64,000 nt of DNA from SpSt-333 sp040751955 (GTDB lineage Bacteria > Bacteroidota > Ignavibacteria > UBA10030 > UBA8401): the NCBI GenBank assembly GCA_040751955.1, contig JBFMFY010000006.1, positions 28,504 to 92,503 on the forward strand, given 5' to 3'. The notes under the pieces are model-generated. The model ran no database searches, was not told the origin of the DNA, and saw only the letters and a list, made by a program, of their open reading frames with translations. The position numbers were made by a program, and so were the translations under genes. Positions 8,650-18,051 of the stretch are shown here, piece after piece. Within the stretch, counting starts at the first letter, position 1, and every line of letters begins with the position of its first letter.

Positions 8650-9624
8650 ATCGAAAAGAAGTTAATCCTTAAAGATGTCGATACGTTGTCGCTGCTTGGC
8701 TCCAACGATGCTCACTTACATCTCATCGAAAAGCGATTTGATTCATCGTTCACCGTTCGCGGCCACACGATCACGATCAAAGGTGAAGCGGAAGAGATAG
8801 ATTTGCTGGAACGGGTATTCAAGGAATTGCAATTCGTCCTTTCCCGAAACGGATCTCTCTCTCCGAACGACGTCAACACAGTGCTCGATCTTGTGATCGA
8901 TATGTCTCCCGCCGTAAAAGGGACGGCGCAATTGCAGGAAGCGGGCGAAGTTGTTATTCTCTTCACAAAAAATTCCATCATCAAAGCAAAAACACCCACG
9001 CAGCGGACGTATCTTGACTCCGCACAGCGCAACGACATTGTCTTTGCCATCGGACCTGCAGGAACGGGTAAAACGTACCTTGCGGTTGCAATGGCAGTAG
9101 CAAGTTTGAAAAATAATGAAGTGAGCAAGATCGTATTGGCGCGTCCGGCGGTGGAAGCGGGCGAATCGCTCGGATTCCTTCCCGGCGATATGGCGGCGAA
9201 GGTTGATCCGTATTTGCGTCCGCTCTATGATGCGTTGGATGACATGCTTCCAAGCGACAAGTTAAAGACATATCTCGAACGTAGGATCATCGAGATCGTG
9301 CCGCTGGCATACATGCGCGGCAGAACGCTCCATAATGCGTTCGTCATTCTGGATGAAGCACAGAATGCGACTGCAACTCAAATGAAGATGTTCCTGACCA
9401 GACTCGGGAATAATTCCAAAGCAATCATTACCGGCGATATCACGCAGATTGATCTTCCGTCAAACGCCACATCCGGACTCGTGCAGATCCAGGAAGTGTT
9501 GAAAGAGATCGAAGGGATCGAGTTTGTCTATTTCAACAAGAACGACGTTGTCCGGCACCGGCTCGTCAGGGAGATCATCGACGCGTACGGAAAGTACGAT
9601 GAAAAAGAGAATGGAAAGAGATAG
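8650..9624 (+). CDS. phoH: PhoH family ATPase, apparent AUC start
   Basis: The product is a PhoH-like P-loop ATPase of about 324 aa. It has an N-terminal KH-like region (LILKDVDTLSLLGSND), Walker A GPAGTGKT, then ARPAVEAGESLGFLPGD, Walker B VILDEAQNAT and a sensor ITGDITQIDLP. PhoH proteins are linked to phosphate stress and RNA metabolism; some have helicase or RNase partners. Start choice: the only strong Shine-Dalgarno (8635-8640) is 9 bases before ATC at 8650, and translation from there gives family-like N-terminal residues. The first normal start is TTG at 8686, which trims 12 residues. Either AUC is used, TTG is used, or the base calls are wrong at the start codon. Confidence 0.88.
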   Translation: MEKKLILKDVDTLSLLGSNDAHLHLIEKRFDSSFTVRGHTITIKGEAEEIDLLERVFKELQFVLSRNGSLSPNDVNTVLDLVIDMSPAVKGTAQLQEAGEVVILFTKNSIIKAKTPTQRTYLDSAQRNDIVFAIGPAGTGKTYLAVAMAVASLKNNEVSKIVLARPAVEAGESLGFLPGDMAAKVDPYLRPLYDALDDMLPSDKLKTYLERRIIEIVPLAYMRGRTLHNAFVILDEAQNATATQMKMFLTRLGNNSKAIITGDITQIDLPSNATSGLVQIQEVLKEIEGIEFVYFNKNDVVRHRLVREIIDAYGKYDEKENGKR

Positions 9625-9654
9625 CTCCTCACGGCAAAAACGTAAAGGAAAGAT

Positions 9655-9936
9655 ATGAAGTACTATGCATTGATCTACGATCTCGTTGACGACTACATTA
9701 TCCGCAGGACGGAATTTCGCACGGAACATTTACGGCTTGCAAAAGAAGCAAGGGAAAGAAAAGAATTAATGCTTGCCGGAGCATTCAGCGACCCTGCTGA
9801 TCAGGCATTGCTGGTATTTCGCGCTGCCGATGCTTCCGTTGCAGAAAATTTTGCGAAGCATGATCCGTACGTCTTAAATGGATTGGTGAAAAAGTGGAGG
9901 GTACGAGAATGGACGGTGGTTGTGGGGAATGAATAA
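9655..9936 (+). CDS. YciI-like (YCII-related domain) protein
   Basis: This 93-aa ferredoxin-like-fold protein starts MKYYALIYDLVDDY. It has the family histidine in TEHLRLAKEA and the DP-A-LVF and KHDPYV-NGLV blocks typical of YCII domains. The ligand and reaction of most members are unknown. It follows phoH by 30 bp. Its stop is only 1 bp from the stop of the convergent mazG gene. Confidence 0.85.
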   Translation: MKYYALIYDLVDDYIIRRTEFRTEHLRLAKEARERKELMLAGAFSDPADQALLVFRAADASVAENFAKHDPYVLNGLVKKWRVREWTVVVGNE

Positions 9937-9937
9937 A

Positions 9938-10690
9938 CTATTTTTTTTTCGCTTCCTCCCATAACGCATCCATCTCCTGCAAACTTGTTTGATGGATATC
10001 TTTTCCTTGCTCTTTCAGACGCTCCTCGATGTATTGAAACCGTTTCGAAAACTTCTTTACCGTTAATTGAAGTGATTCTTCAGGATTGACACCGATGAAT
10101 CTGCCGTAGTTGACCAATGAGAAGAGAACATCGCCGAATTCTTTTTCGATATGACTTTTATCGTTTTTATCCACTGCTTCGTGTAATTCTTTTATTTCTT
10201 CTTCAACCTTTTTCCACACATCTTCCTTTTGTGTCCAGTCAAAACCGACCTTTGATGCTTTCTTCTGTACTTTTTCCGCTTTCATCAGTGCGGGGAGTGA
10301 ATTCGGTATTCCGTCGAGAACGGAATTTCTTCCTTCGCTCATTTTGATCTTGTCCCACAATGCCGATTGTTCACGGCTCGAATTGACCGTCGCATCGCCG
10401 AAGACATGCGGATGACGGCGGATCAATTTTTCGTTGATTTCTGTAAATACTTCTTCGAGCGTGAATTTCTTTTCTTCTTCCGCTATGATCGCATGAAACA
10501 CCACTTGCAGTGCAACATCGCCGAGTTCTCCACGCAAATCGTCAAAGTTCCTTCTGTCAACGGCATCCAACGCTTCGTACGCTTCTTCTACAAAATGTTT
10601 TTTTAATGATTCGTGCGTTTGTTCTTTATCCCACGGACATTCATTCCGCAGACGCTTCATGATCGAAACAAATTCATCGAATTCTTTCAT
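9938..10690 (-). CDS. mazG: Nucleoside triphosphate pyrophosphohydrolase MazG
   Basis: This is a house-cleaning enzyme that hydrolyses NTPs and dNTPs to monophosphate and pyrophosphate. Two MazG domains are visible: the first with CPWDKEQTHESLKKHFVEEAYE and GELGDVALQVVFHA, the second with EEEIKEL and EKEFGDVLFSLVNYGRF. I place the start at the ATG at 10690 (MKEFDEFVSIMK), because GGAG lies 6 bases upstream; this gives 250 aa. A longer frame to 10738 exists but adds non-family residues. It is transcribed convergently with the YciI-like gene and divergently from the amidohydrolase. Confidence 0.93.
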   Translation of the reverse strand: MKEFDEFVSIMKRLRNECPWDKEQTHESLKKHFVEEAYEALDAVDRRNFDDLRGELGDVALQVVFHAIIAEEEKKFTLEEVFTEINEKLIRRHPHVFGDATVNSSREQSALWDKIKMSEGRNSVLDGIPNSLPALMKAEKVQKKASKVGFDWTQKEDVWKKVEEEIKELHEAVDKNDKSHIEKEFGDVLFSLVNYGRFIGVNPEESLQLTVKKFSKRFQYIEERLKEQGKDIHQTSLQEMDALWEEAKKK

Positions 10691-10800
10691 ATGATTCTCC
10701 ATATTCACCGGAAGATGCGGGCATGAAAATTGTTGCAATGAAATTGTAAAAGCCTATGGTGCTCTTGATCTTGGTGAAGAATTAATTTTTTGAAAAGGTA

Positions 10801-10830
10801 TTGGCTTTTAGAGAAACCCTTTTCTATATT
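10801..10830 (+). promoter_or_regulatory. Candidate sigma70-like promoter for the amidohydrolase gene
   Basis: TTGGCT at 10801-10806 and TATATT at 10825-10830 are separated by 18 bases. Transcription would begin near 10837, about 18 bases before the ATG at 10855. This also argues against the in-frame TTG at 10801 being the start codon. Confidence 0.45.
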
Positions 10831-10854
10831 TTTACAGTAATTCATTCGGACGAT

Positions 10855-12642
10855 ATGAAAACGCTCATCTACATCGTACTCGCTGTTGCACTTTCCGCTT
10901 GGATATTCATCAGTATTGTATCGCAAAAACAATCTGCCGACCTGTTGATCATGAACGCGACCGTGTACACTGTGGATGATGACAACTCGGTTGCTGAAGC
11001 GATCGCCGTGCGTGGAAGCAGGATCGTCGCCGTCGGTTCGACACAAGATATACAAAATCGGTACACTTCACAAAATATCATCGATGCGAAAGGGAAGACT
11101 GTTATTCCCAGTTTGATCGACGCTCATGCACATGTGCTCGGACTCGGCAAAGCACTGACGGAATTGAACCTTATCGGAACGACATCCGCTGAACAGATTG
11201 CGAAACTTGTTGCATCAAGAGTCAAAGAAGTAAAACAAGGGGAATGGATCCGGGGGCGGGGCTGGGACCAAAATGATTGGGGAAACAATGCCGGTGAGAA
11301 AAAATTTCCAACCGCCTCTATTCTTGACAAGGTTGCGCCGAATAACCCCGTTATCCTTTCCCGCATCGACGGTCACGCTATTTGGGTGAACAGTAAGGCA
11401 ATGGAGATCGCATTCGCACAGTCCGACATGAAAATAGATCTCGATGGAGGTAAAATTATCCGCGATCATAACGGCAAACCCTCCGGCATCTTCATTGATA
11501 ATGCCGAATCGATCGTTGCGAAAGTTGTTCCGGAATATACCCGTGAAGAAAAGATCGGGATGTACAAAAGAGCGTTTGATGAATGCTTGAAGTATGGTAT
11601 CACAAGCGTTCATGATATGGGAATTGACAAGATCGATTTTGAGATTTACAAGGAACTTGCCCGCAATCAATCGCTGCCGGTAAGAATTTACGGCATGATC
11701 AGCGCCGATAGTCCGCTGTTGAATGAGATGTTGGCGTCAGGACCGTACGTGGATGCTGTGCGGTACAATTTTACCGTGCGTGGAATCAAATTATATGTTG
11801 ACGGCGCACTCGGTTCTCGCGGCGCCGCACTCATCGAGCCATACAGCGATGAACCCGACAACAGGGGATTGGTAACCACCTCTCCCGATACTTTGAGGTT
11901 TGTTACTGAGCAGGCGCTTGCACGAGGATTTCAAGTTGCATCGCATGCCATTGGCGACAGAGGGAACCGCATCGTGCTGGATGAATATGAAAAAGCAGCC
12001 GCTAAGTATCCAACCCAAGCGTTGCAAGCGAGGCTCAGAATTGAACATGCACAGGTGATTGCACGGGAAGATATTTCCCGTTTCAAAAAACTGAATGTTA
12101 TTCCCAGTATGCAGCCGGTCCATGCTACGTCGGATATGTACTGGGCGCAATCACGCCTTGGACCCGAACGAATTCTTGGCGCATACGCATGGCGTTCGCT
12201 GCTGAATGACGGCAATATCATCGCAAGCGGTTCTGACTTTCCGGTTGAACACCCCAATCCCTTGCTTGGTTTTTATGCTGCCGTAACACGGCAAGATAAA
12301 GATGGCATCCCAAAAGATGCGAATGATGTTCAACAGAAATTCCAGCTTTCTGCCGACGGGATCCATAATCCGAAACATTTTGACGGCGGGTGGTATGCCG
12401 AACAAAAAATGACGAGAGAGGAAGCGTTGCGCTCGTTTACAATGTGGGCTGCGTACGCGGAGTTTGCAGCAAACCAGAAGGGAAGTATAGAAGAGGGAAA
12501 ACTTGCCGACATTGTTATTTTGTCGAACGACATCATGAAATGCGATCCAAAAGAAATTCTGACTACTGAAGTGGAGATGACGATTGTCGGAGGAACTATA
12601 CGGTACCAACATGCTTCCGGCTTATTGAGCGAGAGGAGGTAA
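10855..12642 (+). CDS. Amidohydrolase family protein (YtcJ-like, Amidohydro_3)
   Basis: The 595-aa product starts MKTLIYIVLAVALSAWIFISIV, a signal peptide or membrane anchor, so the enzyme is probably outside the cytoplasmic membrane. The body is a metal-dependent amidohydrolase: the beta-sandwich start ADLLIMNATVYTVDD, metal-binding HAHVLGLG, GRGWDQNDWG, RIDGHAIWVN, VDGALGSRGAAL, HAIGDRG and SGSDFPVEHPNP, all typical of the YtcJ branch. The substrate is unknown. The start at 10855 is preferred to the upstream TTG because of the promoter at 10801-10830 and the clean signal sequence. Confidence 0.88.
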   Translation: MKTLIYIVLAVALSAWIFISIVSQKQSADLLIMNATVYTVDDDNSVAEAIAVRGSRIVAVGSTQDIQNRYTSQNIIDAKGKTVIPSLIDAHAHVLGLGKALTELNLIGTTSAEQIAKLVASRVKEVKQGEWIRGRGWDQNDWGNNAGEKKFPTASILDKVAPNNPVILSRIDGHAIWVNSKAMEIAFAQSDMKIDLDGGKIIRDHNGKPSGIFIDNAESIVAKVVPEYTREEKIGMYKRAFDECLKYGITSVHDMGIDKIDFEIYKELARNQSLPVRIYGMISADSPLLNEMLASGPYVDAVRYNFTVRGIKLYVDGALGSRGAALIEPYSDEPDNRGLVTTSPDTLRFVTEQALARGFQVASHAIGDRGNRIVLDEYEKAAAKYPTQALQARLRIEHAQVIAREDISRFKKLNVIPSMQPVHATSDMYWAQSRLGPERILGAYAWRSLLNDGNIIASGSDFPVEHPNPLLGFYAAVTRQDKDGIPKDANDVQQKFQLSADGIHNPKHFDGGWYAEQKMTREEALRSFTMWAAYAEFAANQKGSIEEGKLADIVILSNDIMKCDPKEILTTEVEMTIVGGTIRYQHASGLLSERR

Positions 12643-12646
12643 CATC

Positions 12647-13123
12647 ATGTACGAGAAACTATTATCCGAAGCGGAAAAAATTCTGGAAGAGCAAAAAGAA
12701 AAGGAGCTTCCGATTCTTGCCATGTGGGATGCGATGATGGAACGCTCCGAGCAACTCAAGTTTGAAATGCCGGAAAACATCGGAGACTTCGAATGTCTGC
12801 TGGAGGCGGATAAGCGTTTTGTCTTTTCTGACAACAAACTGGCGGAAGAATTGGACGAAGTTGATGTCGGTGAGGAAGAAGCTGAATACGAAGTCGGAGA
12901 AGAATTTTTTGCCGTTGAAGAGATTGAGAAACTTGGGTTCAACCAGCATCAGATTGTCGGATTAAAAAAGTACGAGAAGAGAAAATTGTCGGACGACGAT
13001 GACGACGAGATGGTTATGAAGCCGAACATATCTGCGCAAAAATCAAACCACACGAAAGCGGCAGCAAAGAAAACAGCCGCCAAACCCCGCAAGAACACGA
13101 AACCAACAAAGAAAAAGAAATAA
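12647..13123 (+). CDS. Hypothetical protein, acidic body with lysine/alanine-rich tail
   Basis: I do not recognise this 158-aa protein. It has a good Shine-Dalgarno (AGGAGGT) 6 bases before its ATG. Residues 1-100 are strongly acidic (EVDVGEEEAEYEVGEEFFAVEEIE). Residues 100-118 contain KKYEKRKLSDDDDDEM. The last 30 residues are almost wholly K, A, P, T and R (KAAAKKTAAKPRKN), like histone-H1-type or nucleic-acid-binding tails. Opposed charges suggest a chaperone-like or nucleoid or ribosome partner, but that is only inference. It lies just upstream of prmC with no gap. Confidence 0.7.
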   Translation: MYEKLLSEAEKILEEQKEKELPILAMWDAMMERSEQLKFEMPENIGDFECLLEADKRFVFSDNKLAEELDEVDVGEEEAEYEVGEEFFAVEEIEKLGFNQHQIVGLKKYEKRKLSDDDDDEMVMKPNISAQKSNHTKAAAKKTAAKPRKNTKPTKKKK

Positions 13124-14011
13124 TTGATCGCAGCCGAGACCCCTAAAAAAATCTGGACCCTCCTCGATCTGGTGACGTGGGGAACGACCTATCTGACGGA
13201 AAAAGGATTTGACGACCCGCGCTTGAATATCGAACTCCTGTTGGCACATCTTCTTCGCCTTCAGCGGATACAGCTCTATACAAACTTTGACAGGCCTCTT
13301 TCAGAAAGCGAACTTGGTATGTTCAAAGAGTTGCTCAAGCGCCGGCTCTCTCACGAACCGCTGCAGTACATTCTGGGGGAAACGGAATTTATGGGATTGA
13401 AATTTGCTGTCGATCCTCGTGTGCTGATTCCTCGTCCGGATACCGAAATTCTCGTAGAGACGGTGATCAATAAAATCAAAAAATCGTTTTTATCTGCTGA
13501 TGATTTACGAATATTGGACATCGGTACCGGAAGCGGTTGTATCGCCGTCAGTCTGGCAAAATTACTTCCCAACGCCACGGTGACGGCGATCGATATGTCT
13601 TCAGAAGCGATTGAACTTGCCTCTGTGAATGCGGGAAGGAACGGCGTTCTCGAAAAGATTTCTTTTCTTCAGAAAAATTTTCTTACAGACCATGCCGGCG
13701 ATCAAAAATTCCATTGCATAGTCTCAAATCCGCCGTATATTTCAAATAGAGAGTATGGTCAATTGCCCACGGAAGTAAAAGAGTTTGAACCAACAATAGC
13801 GCTTGCCGATGGCGGGGACGGACTCACATTCTTTAAAGAAATTGCAGAATACGCTGCCCAATCACTGTTGAGCGGCGGTTTTGTTGCGGTGGAACACGCG
13901 TTCGATCAATCGGAAAGCGCACAGCAAATATTTCAACATGCGGGTCTGACAAACGTATCGGCAATCAAGGATTTCGGCGGTCATTTCCGCTGCGTTGTTG
14001 CCGACAAATAA
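13124..14011 (+). CDS. prmC: Peptide chain release factor N5-glutamine methyltransferase
   Basis: This 295-aa SAM-dependent enzyme methylates the GGQ glutamine of release factors RF1 and RF2. It has the PrmC N-terminal helical domain (LLLAHLL, LSHEPLQYILGE-EFMGLKF), RVLIPRPDTEILVE, the SAM-binding LDIGTGSGCIAVSLAK and the catalytic NPPY motif (SNPPYIS). The apparent start is TTG immediately after the TAA of the preceding gene, with no spacer. Length is normal. Confidence 0.93.
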   Translation: MIAAETPKKIWTLLDLVTWGTTYLTEKGFDDPRLNIELLLAHLLRLQRIQLYTNFDRPLSESELGMFKELLKRRLSHEPLQYILGETEFMGLKFAVDPRVLIPRPDTEILVETVINKIKKSFLSADDLRILDIGTGSGCIAVSLAKLLPNATVTAIDMSSEAIELASVNAGRNGVLEKISFLQKNFLTDHAGDQKFHCIVSNPPYISNREYGQLPTEVKEFEPTIALADGGDGLTFFKEIAEYAAQSLLSGGFVAVEHAFDQSESAQQIFQHAGLTNVSAIKDFGGHFRCVVADK

Positions 14012-14025
14012 ATACAAAAATAATT

Positions 14026-14472
14026 ATGCGCGCAGTCATTCAACGTGTTTCATCGGCAAGCGTTACGATTGATGGCAATATTTCAGGTGCGATTGGAAAT
14101 GGATTGCTGATTCTGCTGGGGATTAAAACAGGCGATACGGACTCGGATGCACGGTATCTTGCGGAGAAATGTGCCTCACTGCGTATCTTTGAGGACGCAG
14201 AAGAAAAAATGAATCGTTCGGTGAAAGATGTCTCCGGGTCTGTGCTTGTCGTGTCGCAATTTACTCTGTATGGAGATACGCGAAAAGGGAATCGTCCCAG
14301 TTTTATCGATGCTGCTCCGCCGGCAATTGCAGAACCGCTGTATGAATATTTTGTCGGACAGATGCGGGAGTTGCTTGGGAATGAAAAAATTGCAACAGGT
14401 GTCTTTCGCGCAATGATGGATGTGACTCTTGTGAATTCCGGTCCGGTAACGGTCATTGTCGAATCGAAATGA
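14026..14472 (+). CDS. dtd: D-aminoacyl-tRNA deacylase
   Basis: This 148-aa enzyme removes D-amino acids mis-attached to tRNA. The family motifs are intact: MRAVIQRV-SASVTID at the start, SQFTLYGDTRKGNRPSF (active-site SQFTL), and the cross-subunit GP-Pro motif near the end (NSGPVTVIVES). It starts 14 bp after prmC and overlaps the next gene by 4 bp. Confidence 0.95.
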   Translation: MRAVIQRVSSASVTIDGNISGAIGNGLLILLGIKTGDTDSDARYLAEKCASLRIFEDAEEKMNRSVKDVSGSVLVVSQFTLYGDTRKGNRPSFIDAAPPAIAEPLYEYFVGQMRELLGNEKIATGVFRAMMDVTLVNSGPVTVIVESK

Positions 14473-15380
14473 GCTTCTACTTCATTTTCTGGGACGGCGT
14501 TGGATACGGGAAGAAGAATCCCTCGGTGAATCCGTTCTTCGCCGCGAAACTTCCTACACTTCAAAAACTCTGCGGCGGAAATCTTCCTTCGACTTCGTTC
14601 AAAAAATATTCGTCGGATATCGTTTCACTCTCTCCCGTTAATGCAACTCTTCGTGTTTCCGGTTTGCCGCAGAGCGGAACGGGACAAACGGCGATCATGA
14701 CAGGAGTGAACGCTTCTAAAATGATCGGCAAACATTTTGGTCCCCATCCGTATTCAACACTCGTTCCGGTAATCAAAGAGAAGAACCTGTTTGCACAGTT
14801 GGAGCGTATGGGTAAATCGTTCTTTTTTGCGAACGGGTATCCCAAAAAATATTTCGACTATATTTTCGGTCCCAAAGGCAAAGTCCCGACAATTGCGCTG
14901 GCGTACACCTCCACAGGCAAATCTCTCAATACGCATGTTGCGATCAAGAATCATGAAGCAGTCTCTGCAGATATTTCGGGGACACGATGGAAAGAACTCG
15001 GACACCCCGAAGTAGAACCGGTGTTGCCGCAGGAGGCAGGAACATTGATGTATAAACTGGGGAAGAATGTCGATCTTATATTCTTTGAATATTTTGTCAC
15101 CGACCATGCCGGACATTCTCAGGATATGGCGGTTGCAGTTGAGATGCTGGAACGTATGGATGGATTTGTTGAAGGGATGCTGCAGCGATTCAATTATGAT
15201 GATGACATTATTCTCATCGTCAGCGATCATGGCAACATCGAAGATCTTTCTGTTAAAACACATACACGCAATCCCGTTCCCCTTGTTGTGATTGGCAAAC
15301 AACATTCCTATTTTTCCTCCCGTATTCGGAGTTTGGAAGATATCACTCCGGCAATCGTTTCATTCCTGAGCAAAAAATAA
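14469..15380 (+). CDS. Phosphoglyceromutase/alkaline-phosphatase superfamily metalloenzyme
   Basis: The 303-aa product belongs to the metalloenzyme superfamily that includes cofactor-independent phosphoglycerate mutase and alkaline phosphatase. Metal-ligand motifs are visible: FWDGVGYGK (first Asp), SGTGQTAIMTG with the phosphate-accepting Ser/Thr, TDHAGHSQD and VSDHGNIEDLS, then HTRNPVPLVV. It is about 200 aa shorter than true GpmI and lacks the full inserted domain, so a specific mutase assignment is not supported. It is translationally coupled to dtd. Confidence 0.75.
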   Translation: MSFYFIFWDGVGYGKKNPSVNPFFAAKLPTLQKLCGGNLPSTSFKKYSSDIVSLSPVNATLRVSGLPQSGTGQTAIMTGVNASKMIGKHFGPHPYSTLVPVIKEKNLFAQLERMGKSFFFANGYPKKYFDYIFGPKGKVPTIALAYTSTGKSLNTHVAIKNHEAVSADISGTRWKELGHPEVEPVLPQEAGTLMYKLGKNVDLIFFEYFVTDHAGHSQDMAVAVEMLERMDGFVEGMLQRFNYDDDIILIVSDHGNIEDLSVKTHTRNPVPLVVIGKQHSYFSSRIRSLEDITPAIVSFLSKK

Positions 15381-15407
15381 TCAACTGCTCTCTCAGCGGG
15401 TGTTCGT

Positions 15408-17849
15408 ATGACATTCGATAGGAATTTTGCAGCCAACAGACCTGCTCTTGTTGCTGCATCTGTGATGGCGGCAGGAATTCTCTCCGCAAAGATTGCTGAC
15501 GTTCCCTGGGAATTTCACGGATTGTTGGCAGCAGTCTGTTGTATTGCATCGCTGATTGAATTATTCGTTCATCGGAAAAATACCGGACGCTCTTTCTTAT
15601 ACACACCGTTATTTGTTCTGACGCTCTTTTTTGCCGCTGCCGCTTCGTATGCGATCAACATACAACTTAAACAGAACAATCATATCACTCAGTTTACCAA
15701 CGGAACGGATTCTGTAACCATTGTCGGCAGAGTGATTGATGAGCCCAAAATAAAAGATGGAAGAACAACACTCCTTATTTCTGTTCTTTCCCTCCAAAAC
15801 GAGTTCGATTCGGTTGTAACGGAAGGGAGAGCGTATCTCACGGTCTTTGCCGATAAGCGGTCGAAAGAAAAAGTGAAAGAGATCCCGTATGGTTCGGTGG
15901 TAACATTTAGAGGAATACTGCAGGAACCGGCTGCGGAGAGAAATCCGGGAGAATTCAGTTACAAAGAATATCTCGAATTGAACAATATACACGCACTGAC
16001 GACTGTATTCGGATATTCAAACATCACAGTGTCGCAGATCCGGGAGCCGAACTGGTTCTTTGAACAGATCATTTTTCCTTCGAAAGAGTTTATTGTCCGT
16101 ACCATTACGACTGTGATGAAAGGAGATGAAGCAAATTTCCTGATCGGTTTGCTGCTCGGAGACAGAACAGAGATTTCGGAAGAAATCAAAAATGCATTCA
16201 CCAATACCGGTACTATTCATGTGCTTGCGGTTTCAGGCTCGCACGTTATCCTGGTTGTAGCGATCATCTATGTGATTTTCAGCTTGCTGCGGTTTCCAAA
16301 TAAACCGAAGATTGTTTTCACGCTGTTAACGCTGGTGTACTACACGTTTCTCACCGGTGCATCCCCCTCGATCGTTCGGGCATCTATTATGACCGGTATC
16401 GTGCTGATCGGAAAATTCTTCGAGCAGAAAACAGACACGTACAATGTACTCGGTCTATCAGCAGTTCTCATGTTCTTGTACGATCCAAAACAATTGTTCG
16501 ATGTCGGATTTCAATTGTCGTTCTCAGCAGTCTTCTCCATGGTCTATTTTTATCCGAAAATGAATTCGCTCATCAAAAGTATTCCGGAGCCGTTGGAGGA
16601 GTTTAAGATCATCACTCCGGTGTGGCAGTTGTTCGCCGTGTCGCTGGCGGCGCAAGTTGGAACGATACCGTTCACGGCATATTATTTCGGCAAGGTTTCG
16701 CTCATATCGCTCTTTGCAAACCTTATCGTTGTTCCTTTGGTCGGAATCATCGTCACGATTGGTTTGACAGGAGCACTGCTGGGCGTTGTATCGATGTGGA
16801 CAGCATCGGTCTTGAGTGAAGCGAACAATCTGCTTGCATGGTTTACGCTGACATTGGTGAAACTTGCTGAGCAAGTGCCGTATGCAGTCGTCAACACAGC
16901 AATGTTTGGGTGGAAGGAAACCATACTCTATTCGATTATCATTGGGTGGATCTTCAATTGGCACGATCGCCTTCTGCAAAAAAGAATCCTGTTCGGGCTT
17001 TTGTTGTTTGTCAACGGAATGCTGTACATCTCATTCTTAAGCGGTAGCGAAAAGAAGTTAAAAGTTTCATTTCTCGATGTCGGACAGGGGGATGCAGCAG
17101 TAATTGAACTGCCTGCGGGCGAAACGATTGTTGTTGATGCAGGACCGATTTCTGCTGCATACAACGCAGGAGAAATGGTTGTTGCTCCGTTCTTGCGTCG
17201 CCGTGGAATTTCTACTATTGACGCATTGATAACATCACATCCTCACGCAGATCATTTAGGCGGAGTTCCGTACCTCATGAAGAATTTTGAAGTAAAACAA
17301 ACAATCGATGCAGGACAAAGGATGAATTCGAATTTATTTTATGAGTACGATCTTCTTGAACAGAGCACCGTTCACACTACTGCTCGTGCGGGAATGGTGA
17401 GCCGGTTCGATAACGTTCGATTATATATCCTTCATCCCACGAAAAGGTTCCTTGATACCGATTCTGCGGACGGATATTCCGACGTCAACGAAAGTTCGGT
17501 CGTTTTCAAATTGCAGTACGGCGGCACATCGTTCTTGTTTATGGGAGATGCCGAGACCGAATCCGAAGAACATCTGGTTCATGCGTACGGCGATTTCCTC
17601 GATTCTGATGTGTTGAAAGCGGGACATCATGGATCATCGACAAGCAGTACGGAAGAACTTGCGCACAAAGTATCTCCTGATCATGTCGTCGTTTCTGTGG
17701 CACGGTTCAATAAGTTCAAACACCCATCCAAGACCGTACTGGAACGATTTGTCCGAAATGGGGCTGCGGTGCACAGAACAGATCAGACAGGAGCGGTCAT
17801 TTTTGAATCCGACGGTACGTCAATCAAGCATACGGCATGGAGAGAATGA
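15408..17849 (+). CDS. comEC: ComEC/Rec2 family competence protein
   Basis: This 813-aa protein is the inner-membrane DNA channel for natural transformation. Domain order: hydrophobic N-terminus (1-75), a DUF4131 soluble OB-like domain (about 85-200), the Competence membrane domain (about 225-530, with HVLAVSGSHVILVV), and a metallo-beta-lactamase-like domain (about 545-813: FLDVGQGDAAVIE, SHPHADHLGG, LKAGHHGSS). All domains are complete. Other transformation genes are not in the window, so competence cannot be concluded from this gene alone. Confidence 0.94.
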   Translation: MTFDRNFAANRPALVAASVMAAGILSAKIADVPWEFHGLLAAVCCIASLIELFVHRKNTGRSFLYTPLFVLTLFFAAAASYAINIQLKQNNHITQFTNGTDSVTIVGRVIDEPKIKDGRTTLLISVLSLQNEFDSVVTEGRAYLTVFADKRSKEKVKEIPYGSVVTFRGILQEPAAERNPGEFSYKEYLELNNIHALTTVFGYSNITVSQIREPNWFFEQIIFPSKEFIVRTITTVMKGDEANFLIGLLLGDRTEISEEIKNAFTNTGTIHVLAVSGSHVILVVAIIYVIFSLLRFPNKPKIVFTLLTLVYYTFLTGASPSIVRASIMTGIVLIGKFFEQKTDTYNVLGLSAVLMFLYDPKQLFDVGFQLSFSAVFSMVYFYPKMNSLIKSIPEPLEEFKIITPVWQLFAVSLAAQVGTIPFTAYYFGKVSLISLFANLIVVPLVGIIVTIGLTGALLGVVSMWTASVLSEANNLLAWFTLTLVKLAEQVPYAVVNTAMFGWKETILYSIIIGWIFNWHDRLLQKRILFGLLLFVNGMLYISFLSGSEKKLKVSFLDVGQGDAAVIELPAGETIVVDAGPISAAYNAGEMVVAPFLRRRGISTIDALITSHPHADHLGGVPYLMKNFEVKQTIDAGQRMNSNLFYEYDLLEQSTVHTTARAGMVSRFDNVRLYILHPTKRFLDTDSADGYSDVNESSVVFKLQYGGTSFLFMGDAETESEEHLVHAYGDFLDSDVLKAGHHGSSTSSTEELAHKVSPDHVVVSVARFNKFKHPSKTVLERFVRNGAAVHRTDQTGAVIFESDGTSIKHTAWRE

Positions 17850-17850
17850 T

Positions 17851-18051
17851 ATGAATATTTATCAGAAAACAAATCTTATTTCATTCTTGATATTGTTAGC
17901 CTGTATTATTATTTCGGCACTTCTCTATTTCGTGTTTCATATTGTATTCATCTTCCTTATTTTTATTCCGCCGGTCATTTATTACTTCCTCAGAAAACGA
18001 GCGATCAATGGCGACAAAGAAATTTCAGACCGATTCGGGGATTCCGATTAA
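17851..18051 (+). CDS. Small two-helix membrane protein, unknown
   Basis: This 66-aa ORF begins 1 bp after the comEC stop. It contains two hydrophobic stretches (about residues 8-28 and 30-48, the latter LIFIPPVIYYFL) followed by a charged cytoplasmic tail. I do not recognise it. Its last 44 bp overlap the start of the acyl-CoA mutase gene in another frame, which suggests coupled translation. No motif indicates a function. Confidence 0.6.
   Translation: MNIYQKTNLISFLILLACIIISALLYFVFHIVFIFLIFIPPVIYYFLRKRAINGDKEISDRFGDSD

Noticed and set aside
10801..10854. Upstream TTG as start of the amidohydrolase
   Set aside because: It overlaps the candidate -35 box, and the added residues would precede a complete signal sequence.
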